Positions 24,010 to 30,945 of a stretch of 36,275 nt of DNA are shown here, one piece after another. The DNA is taken from NCBI GenBank assembly GCA_947476335.1, contig CANJQH010000033.1:1-36275 (forward strand), given 5' to 3'. Origin of the DNA: Anaerolineae bacterium (GTDB lineage: Bacteria > Chloroflexota > Anaerolineae > J036 > Brachytrichaceae). Each line of letters begins with the position of its first letter. Positions within the stretch are counted from its first letter, which is position 1. The notes below the pieces were generated by a model. That model searched no databases, was not told the DNA's origin, and worked only from the letters and a program-made list of their open reading frames with translations. A program made the position numbers and the translations under genes.

Positions 24010-24744
24010 TTATGCGCTGCGGCGCAGAGCCTCGATTTCCTGAGGAGTCAGCGTACGCCAGGCGCCAGATTCTAGCCCACCCAGTTCGAGTGGTCCAATG
24101 CGTACGCGCATCAGATCGACGACGGGATGGCCGAGCACTTTTGCCATGCGTCGAATCTGGCGTTTGCGGCCTTCGCATAGTACGACGCTGAGCAGTGTCT
24201 CTGATTGAAACTGGCGCAGCACGCGCACCTGACAGGGCAGAGTTGGGTGATCTTCCTTTTCGAGCAGCACGCCTTCGCGCCAGTGTTGCAGTGTCGCCGC
24301 GACGGGATGGCCGTGCACGAGGACGTGGTATTCCTTTTCATGCTCGAAGCGCGGGTGAGTGAGGCGAAAGGAAAGTTCGCCGTCGTTGGTCAGCAGCAGC
24401 AGGCCGGAGCTGTCCATATCGAGGCGGCCGACGGCGTGCAGCGGTTCTTCGATTTGTACGAGATCGAGGGCGGTGCGATTGCGTGCGTCGCCGCGATCAG
24501 AAGCGTAGCCGCGCGGTTTGTGGAGTGCGATGTAAATCGGCTCTTCCGTGCGTTCGATGGGGTTGCCATCGAGCCGGATGTCTTCGGTGCCAGCGACATT
24601 TTCGCCGAGGTGTGCGCGGCGTCCGTCGATGGTGACGCGTCCGAGGACGATGTATTCCTCGCACTTCCGGCGTGCGCCGAGGCCTGCTCCTGCCAGGTAT
24701 TTTTGCAGGCGCATATGAGCGGTCTTGATTGTGGATTCGTTCAT
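24010..24744 (-). CDS. RluB/RsuA family pseudouridine synthase
   Basis: A 244-residue rRNA pseudouridine synthase. The S4 RNA-binding domain (about 11-58, MRLQKYLAGAGLGARRKCEEYI) is followed by the catalytic domain with GRLDMDSSGLLLLTNDG (107-123), in which Asp109 is the catalytic aspartate. KEYHVLVHG and EGRKRQIRRM complete the family signature. It likely modifies 23S rRNA (RluB type) by analogy with its place beside scpB, but RsuA/RluE/RluF specificity cannot be excluded. The start at 24744 overlaps the scpB stop (ATGA); Met11 is an alternative start. Confidence 0.95.
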   Translation of the reverse strand: MNESTIKTAHMRLQKYLAGAGLGARRKCEEYIVLGRVTIDGRRAHLGENVAGTEDIRLDGNPIERTEEPIYIALHKPRGYASDRGDARNRTALDLVQIEEPLHAVGRLDMDSSGLLLLTNDGELSFRLTHPRFEHEKEYHVLVHGHPVAATLQHWREGVLLEKEDHPTLPCQVRVLRQFQSETLLSVVLCEGRKRQIRRMAKVLGHPVVDLMRVRIGPLELGGLESGAWRTLTPQEIEALRRSA

Positions 24745-25373
24745 GCGTTTTCAGACTCCGGTTCAGGCTTCGCTGTGATGGGTATTACTTGCATATTCTG
24801 TACTGGCGGCAGTTCGTGGGTGCCTTTCAAGCCGAAGTACTGCAAAAATTCGAACGACACGCCGTAGCGCATCGGGTGGCCGACTGTGTCGGCGCGGCCG
24901 AGTTCGACGATTAGGGTGCGGGCTTCAAGCGTATTCATCACGCCGTCGCAGTTGACGCCGCGGATAATTTCGATTTGAGGCCGGGTGACCGGCTGGTTGT
25001 AGGCGATGATGGCCAGCGTCTCGAGTGCGGCAGTGGACAGGCGATTCACCTCTTCGAGGCCGAGAAATTTCTGAACTGCAGTCGCCATTTCTGGTGCGGT
25101 GACGAGCTGCACTTTATTGCCATGGCGTTGCAGACGGATGCCGCGCCAGCGGTATTGTTCGGATAACTGTTCGAGCGCGGCTTCGACTTCGGCGACGGAT
25201 GCGGCGAGCGCGGCGGCGAGCGCGTTAAGTATCGCCGGTTCCTTCGACGCGTAGAGCAGGCATTCAACCTGCGCGGTGAGTGAGAGCGGCTCTGTGATGA
25301 GAAGTGGCTGCGTCGTCGTCTCGACCGGCTCGACAGGCTTGATAGGCTCGACGGGATTTTCGGATTCGCTCAT
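24741..25373 (-). CDS. scpB: Segregation and condensation protein B
   Basis: A 210-residue partner of the SMC-kleisin (ScpA) condensin. Two winged-helix domains are visible: residues about 30-105 (LTAQVECLLYASKEPAILNALAAAL) and about 106-185 (LSTAALETLAIIAYNQPVTRPQIEIIRGVNCDGVMNTLEARTLIVELGR), the most conserved family block. An acidic/proline-rich N-terminal tail (EPIKPVEPVE) and a short C-terminal tail are additions. scpA, usually just upstream, is not present. It is the first gene of the five-gene minus operon. TAAAAT near 25431-25436 and A/T-rich TTTAATATAC near 25447-25456 are candidate -10 regions. Confidence 0.96.
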   Translation of the reverse strand: MSESENPVEPIKPVEPVETTTQPLLITEPLSLTAQVECLLYASKEPAILNALAAALAASVAEVEAALEQLSEQYRWRGIRLQRHGNKVQLVTAPEMATAVQKFLGLEEVNRLSTAALETLAIIAYNQPVTRPQIEIIRGVNCDGVMNTLEARTLIVELGRADTVGHPMRYGVSFEFLQYFGLKGTHELPPVQNMQVIPITAKPEPESENA

Positions 25374-25497
25374 GGGGCACGGCTCGTCGCTGCGGCTGTG
25401 CGTACAGCGATTCGAGCAGAGCAGTGATTTTAGCAGCGGGCGCGTATATTAAAGTGGTGGGCGGCGGGGCGATGCCATGATTCGCGGGTTCATGTAG

Positions 25498-25526
25498 TTG
25501 AGTTTAGCCACTCCCAGTGGTGTAAT
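25498..25526 (+). promoter_or_regulatory. Promoter of the fucosyltransferase-like gene
   Basis: TTGAGT (25498-25503), a 17-bp spacer and TGTAAT (25521-25526). The ATG is at 25539, 12 bases later, so the transcript would have almost no leader. This supports expression in the past of the now frameshifted gene. Confidence 0.45.
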
Positions 25527-25538
25527 GAGCTGTTTGCT

Positions 25539-26461
25539 ATGGCGAGCTTTGATACAGCAGATGAGAAAACACTGACGGTTTATACGTTCACCGGCCTTGC
25601 TGCGCGCTTGCGTGCGTTGTGTTCCGGCATGGCGCTTGCGGAGGCGACCGGGCGCCGGTTCCGCATGTTCTGGCCGGCCACACCGGATTGTGGTGCGCCG
25701 TTCAAAACGCTTTTTCAAAATGAGTGGCCGGTTGAAGACGTGGACATGGCGTCTGTTGCATCGCACAACCGACGTACACAGCTCGATAAGCTGAGCAATT
25801 CTGATCTGCTGTTTGCAGAAGAACAGCATTTGAACATTACCTCTGGTAATTGGCTGGTTCGTGGGAATCAATATGCATCTCATGTACCGTTGGTGCAGCG
25901 CTGCCGTGAATTTTTTGTGCAACTGACTCCGGTCGCCGGAATTTCGCATGCGGTCGATGGTTTCGAGGCGGCTCATTTTCGACCGATGATGATCGGTGTG
26001 CACTTGCGACGCGGCGATCTGGTGCGCGTGCACGCAGGCCTGGAGAATTCGACCGATCGCGCCATTGCTGCCGTCGATTCTTTTCTGCGTCACAATCGAA
26101 ACGCGGGCGTATTGCTGTGCACTGACGATGGAGCGGTTGATCCCCGAAACGGCAGCGCACAAACTATAGTGTTGCAGAGCAATTTGTCGCTCATTTCGGT
26201 GAGCGTCTTGTTTGTTATCCCTCGCGCACGCTCGATCGACGCGATCCGGTCGCGATCGAGGATGCGCTGATCGAATTGCTGCTGCTCCGACGCACGCACA
26301 TGTTTGTTGGTACTGCGCTCAGCGGATTTTCCGATTTCGTGTATTACGCCCGCGACGTGCAACGCACGCTCGTGTACGCCGACGGTGCAGCTGTGCTGAC
26401 GGGCATCGGTCGACTGCGTAACATGGTCGCGCGCATTGCCCGACGTCTTCACCGGAGGTGA
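25539..26461 (+). pseudogene. Frameshifted fucosyltransferase/NodZ-like glycosyltransferase
   Basis: The first frame (25539 to about 26147) has GLAARLRALCSGMALAEATGRRFRMFW near the start and IGVHLRRGD, the GDP-fucose-type donor motif of NodZ/GT11/O-fucosyltransferase-like enzymes, then LLCTDDGAVDPR. In that frame the rest is non-family sequence ending at 26270. Moving by one base near the A-run at 26147-26149 restores a sensible C-terminus (YSVAEQFVAHFGERLV, RRTHMFVGTALSGFSDFVYYARDV) ending at 26461. A single lost base (AAAA to AAA) would explain it; the intact protein would be about 307 residues. It may be a real inactivating mutation or an assembly error. Such enzymes decorate glycans with deoxysugars. 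Confidence 0.8.
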
Positions 26462-26473
26462 ATTCGGTGCGGG

Positions 26474-27151
26474 TCAGCTGGCGTTTTCGGATGACGCGGG
26501 TGAAGCTTCGGGTTCGGTCGCAGCTGTCTCGTGTTCTGGCGTCGGCTCTGGCTGGCGCAGCCGCGCGAACAGAGAGCGCGGCTTATTGCGATCGACTTTT
26601 GCCTTGCCGCTGACGGTGCGCACGAAAATCTGTGGGTCGCTGTACAGGCGCAGTCCCAGGTCATTCTGCAGGATGCTGCGCACGAGGTCGCCGATTTCGG
26701 CTGCTTTGGCGACGGGGTCGGTTTCGCGTGTGGCGCGCACGTCGATGCTGATTTCCACGGCTTTGTTGCGCGGTCGTGCAGTGGCGCGCGCGGCGATGAT
26801 GCCGGCGAGCCCGTCTACGGCGTCGGAGAGGCGTGCTTCCACGGTATTCGTTGTGATTTGAATAATGGCGCCGCTGTCCTTGCGGCTGATGGAGAGCATG
26901 ATGCTGCGCGGCTTGCGCAGTTCGAGCCACAACACTCCGGCGAAGAAGAAAATCCAGATCAACGCGGCCAGTATGCGCACAGCGACGCGCGTGAAATCCG
27001 TCATGCCGGTGAATGCGCGTGTGCGCAGTGCATCAGCAGTAGTGTGCATCAGGCTTAGCATGGCGGCCGGTGCGAGCAGCGCAGCGGCGCCGAGCAGCAG
27101 CAGCACGGCGAGGCCGGTGATTGTGAAAATACGATTGAAGAGTTTCATCAT
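26474..27151 (-). CDS. AmaP/Asp23-related two-helix membrane protein
   Basis: A 225-residue protein with two N-terminal membrane helices (about 9-31 and 56-77) followed by a soluble domain (about 85-185) that ends in a charged low-complexity tail (PEPTPEHETAATEPEASPASSE). This is the layout of the alkaline shock response membrane anchor protein AmaP, whose cytoplasmic domain is Asp23/DUF322-like (SRKDSGAIIQITTNTVEARLSDAVDGLAGI). No Asp23 partner gene is adjacent. The reading frame extends upstream through the tandem array to 27583, but MMKLFNRIF at 27151 is the natural start. Function is by family analogy only. Confidence 0.65.
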   Translation of the reverse strand: MMKLFNRIFTITGLAVLLLLGAAALLAPAAMLSLMHTTADALRTRAFTGMTDFTRVAVRILAALIWIFFFAGVLWLELRKPRSIMLSISRKDSGAIIQITTNTVEARLSDAVDGLAGIIAARATARPRNKAVEISIDVRATRETDPVAKAAEIGDLVRSILQNDLGLRLYSDPQIFVRTVSGKAKVDRNKPRSLFARLRQPEPTPEHETAATEPEASPASSENAS

Positions 27152-27326
27152 GTGTGCGGCTGATATGTGTGCGGCGTAACTACTCAGGCCCAAATCAGTG
27201 TTTCGCGTTGGAAAAATGGCTGGCCTGAGTAGGTACCGTGTGGCTGATATGCGTGTGGCTGATATGCGTGTGGCTGATATGCGTGTGGCTGATATGCGTG
27301 CGGCTGATATGCGTGCGGCTGATGGA
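27152..27326. repeat. 15-bp tandem array interrupted by a family B element
   Basis: Units of GTGYGGCTGATATGY repeat: about 1.7 copies at 27152-27175, then a family B element (27176-27236), then six copies at 27238-27326 (the last one altered). The same unit on both sides shows the array was split by the insertion, or regrew beside it. A different short repeat, GATCGCC three times, follows near 27361-27382. The array separates the divergent AmaP-like and corA genes. Confidence 0.85.
27176..27236. mobile_element. Family B element, copy 6, short form
   Basis: A 61-bp copy with ends GTAACTACTCAGGCC and GGCCTGAGTAGGTAC but no central hairpin: after CAAATCAGTGTTT it jumps directly to CGCGTTGGAAAAATGGCT. 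It is an internal deletion derivative of the 112-bp form, with ends intact. Confidence 0.85.
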
Positions 27327-27437
27327 CGAGAAGAATTGTAGCGGAGGCGAACTGTACGGCCGATCGCCGATCGCCGATCGCCAGCCGACGGAAATGTGTG
27401 CCGTGAGGGTAGATGCACCCGACCGACGATGGAACGG

Positions 27438-27443
27438 CATAAT
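27438..27443 (+). promoter_or_regulatory. -10-like box of corA
   Basis: CATAAT is followed by six bases (TGCCCC) and the corA ATG at 27450. No ribosome-binding site and no -35 box are visible. It matches the arrangement before the genes at 587 and 32537. Confidence 0.45.
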
Positions 27444-27449
27444 TGCCCC

Positions 27450-28457
27450 ATGCTGCGAATTTTGCATCGCGCTGCGGATAAATCGGTGAGCGAGCTGCGC
27501 GAAATCGATCGCATCGCTGATTTCATTGCAACGCCCGACACTGTGACGTGGATCGATTTATGGGACGACGGTGCGCCACACAATGACGAATTGCGGCGGG
27601 CGCTCGAGCGTTTGCTGCGCGACGTTTTTCATTTCCATCCGCTTGCAGTGGAGGATGTGTTGGCGGAAGCAAGCCCACCGCGCGTTGATGACTGGGGTGA
27701 GTATCTCTACGCTGTGTTGCATGCGGTGCGCTGGGATCAGCAACTGCAGGATGTTGATACTGCTGAGCTTGACGTTTTTCTGGGTCGCAATTATCTGCTC
27801 ACGTATCGCAGTGAAGAAATCCCGAGCATCGATCGAATATGGAAGTCGGTGATGCGCGATGAGCGGCATACGCGGCGTGGGGCGGATTACGTTTTTTACG
27901 AAGTTGCGGATGCGCTGGCATCAGATTACACGCCGTGTATGGATGCGATGGATGGCGCGCTGGATCGCGTCGAGGCGGAAATTTTCAATCAGCCTGGCCC
28001 GCGCACGCTCACGCGGATTTTCAAGCTCAAGTCCGCAGTACTGAATCTGCGTCGGGTGCTTTCGCCGCAGCGTGAAGTGATGACGCGGCTGGCGCGCGAT
28101 GAATTCGTGATGATCGACGTGCGCGAGCGCGTGTACTTTCGCGATGTGTACGATCATTTCGTGCGACTGGTCGATGTGAATGAATCGCTGCGTGATCTTG
28201 TATCGGGTGCGCTGGAGACTTATTTGTCTGTGACTGCGAATCGCACCAATGATGTGATGAAGACGATGACAATTTTCACAGTGCTGTTCAGCCCGCTGGC
28301 GGCGATCACTGGATTTTTTGGCATGAATTTTTTTGCCGAATCGCTGGTGGTGCATTCGCCGTTTGAAGCGCAGATGCTGTTCTGGCTTGTCTTGGCTGTG
28401 CTCGTGCTTGTGCCGTCGCTGCTGATTTTGTACATTCGTCGGCGTGGCTGGTGGTAA
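27450..28457 (+). CDS. corA: CorA family magnesium/divalent cation transporter
   Basis: A 335-residue inner-membrane channel, normally a homopentamer. The large N-terminal cytoplasmic domain (about 1-270) has HPLAVEDVLAEASPPRVDDWGEYLY, typical of CorA, and a long stalk helix. The two C-terminal membrane helices (about 270-291 and 308-329) flank the signature Gly-Met-Asn at residues 291-293 (FFGMNFF). It ends with a basic tail (RRRGWW), as usual. The frame is open from 27396, but Met at 27450 follows a CATAAT box and gives the expected length. Divergent from the AmaP-like gene across the tandem array. Confidence 0.95.
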   Translation: MLRILHRAADKSVSELREIDRIADFIATPDTVTWIDLWDDGAPHNDELRRALERLLRDVFHFHPLAVEDVLAEASPPRVDDWGEYLYAVLHAVRWDQQLQDVDTAELDVFLGRNYLLTYRSEEIPSIDRIWKSVMRDERHTRRGADYVFYEVADALASDYTPCMDAMDGALDRVEAEIFNQPGPRTLTRIFKLKSAVLNLRRVLSPQREVMTRLARDEFVMIDVRERVYFRDVYDHFVRLVDVNESLRDLVSGALETYLSVTANRTNDVMKTMTIFTVLFSPLAAITGFFGMNFFAESLVVHSPFEAQMLFWLVLAVLVLVPSLLILYIRRRGWW

Positions 28458-28545
28458 ACGGATGAAACGACTCATTCATGGCACGGTGCGCCTGTTTTGA
28501 GAAGCGTGCGTGAGACCGGCCTGAGTTGTTGCAGCGGGTGTAAAT
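28458..28545. other. Short gap with a possible decayed family B end
   Basis: GGCCTGAGTTGTTGC near 28517-28531 resembles a family B right end (GGCCTGAGTAGTTAC), and AACGACTCA near 28468 resembles a left end. The inside does not match. I treat it as a possible remnant only. TATGAT at 28545-28550 lies seven bases before an in-frame GTG at 28558. Confidence 0.3.
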
Positions 28546-29469
28546 ATGATGTGCGATGTGCGAATCATTGAGAAGGTGGCAGAGTTGTGCCATCGGCTGC
28601 GATACAGCGGCCGGGCGCGCATTGGGTTAATCGTCGTTGTGCTTACGGCATTTGCAGCGGTGTTGTTCTCGCGCCCGGAACAGATGGTGCAATTGACCGT
28701 TTCTGATGTGCTGATCAGCAGCGTTGATGCAGCGGCGGTGAATCGCTATGTGCGTGTGAGTGGCATGTTTCGGCCGGACGAGACGTTCAAGCGATATTTG
28801 CGCCTGAATGAAATTCTCGGCAAAGGCTTTGGCCCTGGTTTTGCGCCGCTGGTGGACCCGAGCAGTGGTGCGGTGTTGTGGGTGCTTGATGATGGGCTGC
28901 CGGCGCCCGAGGCGAATGCGCCCGTCACGTTCATTGGCCGGGTAACGCTGGATGGGAGCGAAGCGCCGGTGTATTACCTCGTCGTTGGCGCACCACCGGC
29001 GGTGCGGATTGCGCAGTGGCTTGCAAGCCTCGGCGTCGCTATGCTTATCGGTGCAGGACTGGCTGTGTTGCTGATCGCGGCGGCGGCGCGCTGGCATTTC
29101 GCGCTGCCGTCGCTGTGGCGTGCGTCCGATGAAGTTGCGCCGGATTCCGACGCGACGCTGTCGTATTACGGTGCCTTGGGCTATGCCTTCGACAACGTGC
29201 AGTTGCGCGCGGCGCCGGTGCGTCTGGCGGTGGGTGTACACGAAGTGTGTCTGACGCCGTTCGACGCCGCGGGGGCGTCGTGGAGTGTGGTGGTGCGCCG
29301 AGTGATGAGTGTGGATCTGTTTGATGTTGCTACGCGCGCCGGTGCGCGTGCGGCCATGCGCCTGCAATTTGAAGATGATCACGGATTGCTGCACAGTGTG
29401 GTGCTGGCTGCGCCGAGCCGGCGTGCGCGTGGGCGGGTGATGGAACTGTTTGTAAATCTGCGGCTGTAG
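28546..29469 (+). CDS. Uncharacterised two-helix membrane protein
   Basis: A 307-residue protein I do not recognise. A basic N-terminus is followed by a membrane helix (about 26-42, RIGLIVVVLTAFAAVLF), an extracytoplasmic-like beta-rich segment (about 43-157, with NRYVRVSGMFRPDE and GRVTLDGSEAPVYYLVVG), a second helix (about 160-181) and a cytoplasmic region (182-307). The segment after the first helix has an OB-fold flavour (VSGMF...VTFIGRVTLD), a guess. Start may be ATG 28546 or GTG 28558, which lies seven bases after TATGAT. Its stop is six bases from the stop of the convergent CHAT protease gene, so a link with that system is possible but unproven. Confidence 0.65.
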   Translation: MMCDVRIIEKVAELCHRLRYSGRARIGLIVVVLTAFAAVLFSRPEQMVQLTVSDVLISSVDAAAVNRYVRVSGMFRPDETFKRYLRLNEILGKGFGPGFAPLVDPSSGAVLWVLDDGLPAPEANAPVTFIGRVTLDGSEAPVYYLVVGAPPAVRIAQWLASLGVAMLIGAGLAVLLIAAAARWHFALPSLWRASDEVAPDSDATLSYYGALGYAFDNVQLRAAPVRLAVGVHEVCLTPFDAAGASWSVVVRRVMSVDLFDVATRAGARAAMRLQFEDDHGLLHSVVLAAPSRRARGRVMELFVNLRL

Positions 29470-29475
29470 AAAAAC

Positions 29476-30936
29476 CTACAGTGCGCCTGGCCGCCTGCGG
29501 CGCACGGCGGCCAGCAGGTGTGCGAGCTTGTTGCGGCGCGACAGATATTCGACCAGATTGAGCGCCTTCATCAGGCGCGTCTGGCCGACGATTTCCTCGA
29601 AGTCGACGCCGAGGTCGTGTGCGAGCATTTGCAGTTCGGCTGTGGTGAATTTGCCATGCAGCACATCACGCAGACGAATCTTGATCTGATGCAGTTCAGC
29701 AGCGCTGAGTTTGAGTAGTGGTACTTCGAGCTGTGCGGCGGGTTGTGGTGCAGTGCTGCGGCTGTTGCGTGGTGCGCCGAGGCTGCGCATGGTCGGCAAG
29801 TCTGGGTCGAAGGCTTTGAGTGCGGGCGCGTAGGGAGCGGCGGGAAAGAGTACGCCGTTGTTGCTGCGCATGTAGAGCACGGGCACGCCCCAGTCGCGAT
29901 CGTCTTCGCCGGAGCGGGCGAGGATGGCGAGGCGCCCGGCGACGACGGCGGCGTCGATCGACTGACCCATGAGTAGAGCGTGATAGAAGTGACGATTGAA
30001 TGAGATGGTGCTTTCGTCGAAGATGCGGAACTGCATGCCGACGACGGCGGGGATGCCTGCGCGCACGAGTGCAGGGGCAACGCCGGCCCACGGATGGATG
30101 CCGTCTCGTTGAGCACTTTGGCAGGCGCCGAGCACGGCGAGGCGCAGGCCGCGATTGTGCAATGCGAGCGCGAGCCGTTCGGCCGACAGCGGAACTGCGC
30201 GATGGTGTTCGTCCTCGAGTACGAGGTAGCCTTTGCCTGCGCCGGCGGTGGCATCGAAGATGCCGTGACCGGCAAAGTGCAGCACGTGGGCGGGCTGCGA
30301 GAAGGCGTCGAGCAACGAGTCGATGCCGGCACGGGCGTGGAATTCTGCTTCCAGTGCGGGCATGTGCGCGAGCGCGCGTTCGAGCAGCGATCGTTCATGA
30401 TCGATGCGCAGCGGCTCGAGATTTTCCGGCGACGAAAAAAGCGCGACAAAGCGCAGCGGCCGCTGTGCGGGTTCGCGCGGCTCCGGCGCGTGGCCCATGA
30501 CTTCGAAGCGCACGATTGAGATTTGTCGATCGAGGGCGAGGAAGCCATCGAGTGCGTGAAGTGTTCCTTCCGGCCGTGGAATATAGGCGTATTCCCAGGG
30601 CAGCGTCGTCGGTGCGGTTTGATCGAAGCGCAGGCGGATGCGCAGGCCATGCGCTGCGCCGATGCGATGGCGGCTCGCTTCGAACAGATCGCGCACTGCA
30701 GGTGGGAAGAGTGCGTCGCCCAGCTGGCGGCCGAGCGCGATTAGATGCGTGCGATCCATGCCGCGCCGGTCGAGCATGCGTACATGCGCACGCAGGTCTG
30801 ATGGGAGTTTGACCGAGACCGCAGCTGATGCCTTCTGCTGGCCGGCGGGGGAATCGAGCACGCGCACAGAAAACGACTCAGCGTTTTTGGCTGCGACGTG
30901 CTGCGTGATTTCGAGGTCGAAATTCTCGTAGATCAT
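29476..30936 (-). CDS. CHAT-domain caspase-like protease with C-terminal effector-associated domain
   Basis: A 486-residue cytosolic cysteine protease. The N-terminal part (about 1-110) is a compact beta-rich domain. The CHAT domain spans about 110-370: LPWEYAYIP (112-120), catalytic His224 in HFAGHG (220-225) and Cys272 in VLGACQSA (268-275), the caspase/gingipain-type dyad. A Pro/Ala linker is followed by an all-helical domain (about 408-484: LSAAELHQIKIRLRDVL ... LVEYLSRRNKLAHLLAAV) that fits the effector-associated domain 1 (EAD1, death-like) seen in bacterial conflict systems. It starts nine bases after the upstream helical-protein gene, so both form one operon. EAD and CHAT are known in defence and programmed-death systems; the role here is inference. 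Confidence 0.85.
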   Translation of the reverse strand: MIYENFDLEITQHVAAKNAESFSVRVLDSPAGQQKASAAVSVKLPSDLRAHVRMLDRRGMDRTHLIALGRQLGDALFPPAVRDLFEASRHRIGAAHGLRIRLRFDQTAPTTLPWEYAYIPRPEGTLHALDGFLALDRQISIVRFEVMGHAPEPREPAQRPLRFVALFSSPENLEPLRIDHERSLLERALAHMPALEAEFHARAGIDSLLDAFSQPAHVLHFAGHGIFDATAGAGKGYLVLEDEHHRAVPLSAERLALALHNRGLRLAVLGACQSAQRDGIHPWAGVAPALVRAGIPAVVGMQFRIFDESTISFNRHFYHALLMGQSIDAAVVAGRLAILARSGEDDRDWGVPVLYMRSNNGVLFPAAPYAPALKAFDPDLPTMRSLGAPRNSRSTAPQPAAQLEVPLLKLSAAELHQIKIRLRDVLHGKFTTAELQMLAHDLGVDFEEIVGQTRLMKALNLVEYLSRRNKLAHLLAAVRRRRPGAL

Positions 30937-30945
30937 GCCGGCGCG

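Noticed and set aside
25539..26461. Split gene read as a selenoprotein (UGA recoding) because a tRNA-Sec is nearby
   Set aside because: The break is a change of frame near an A-run, not an in-frame UGA.
27152..27326. CRISPR-like array
   Set aside because: Units are 15 bp with no unique spacers; it is a plain tandem repeat interrupted by a mobile element. The 11-bp and 14-bp arrays likewise lack spacers.
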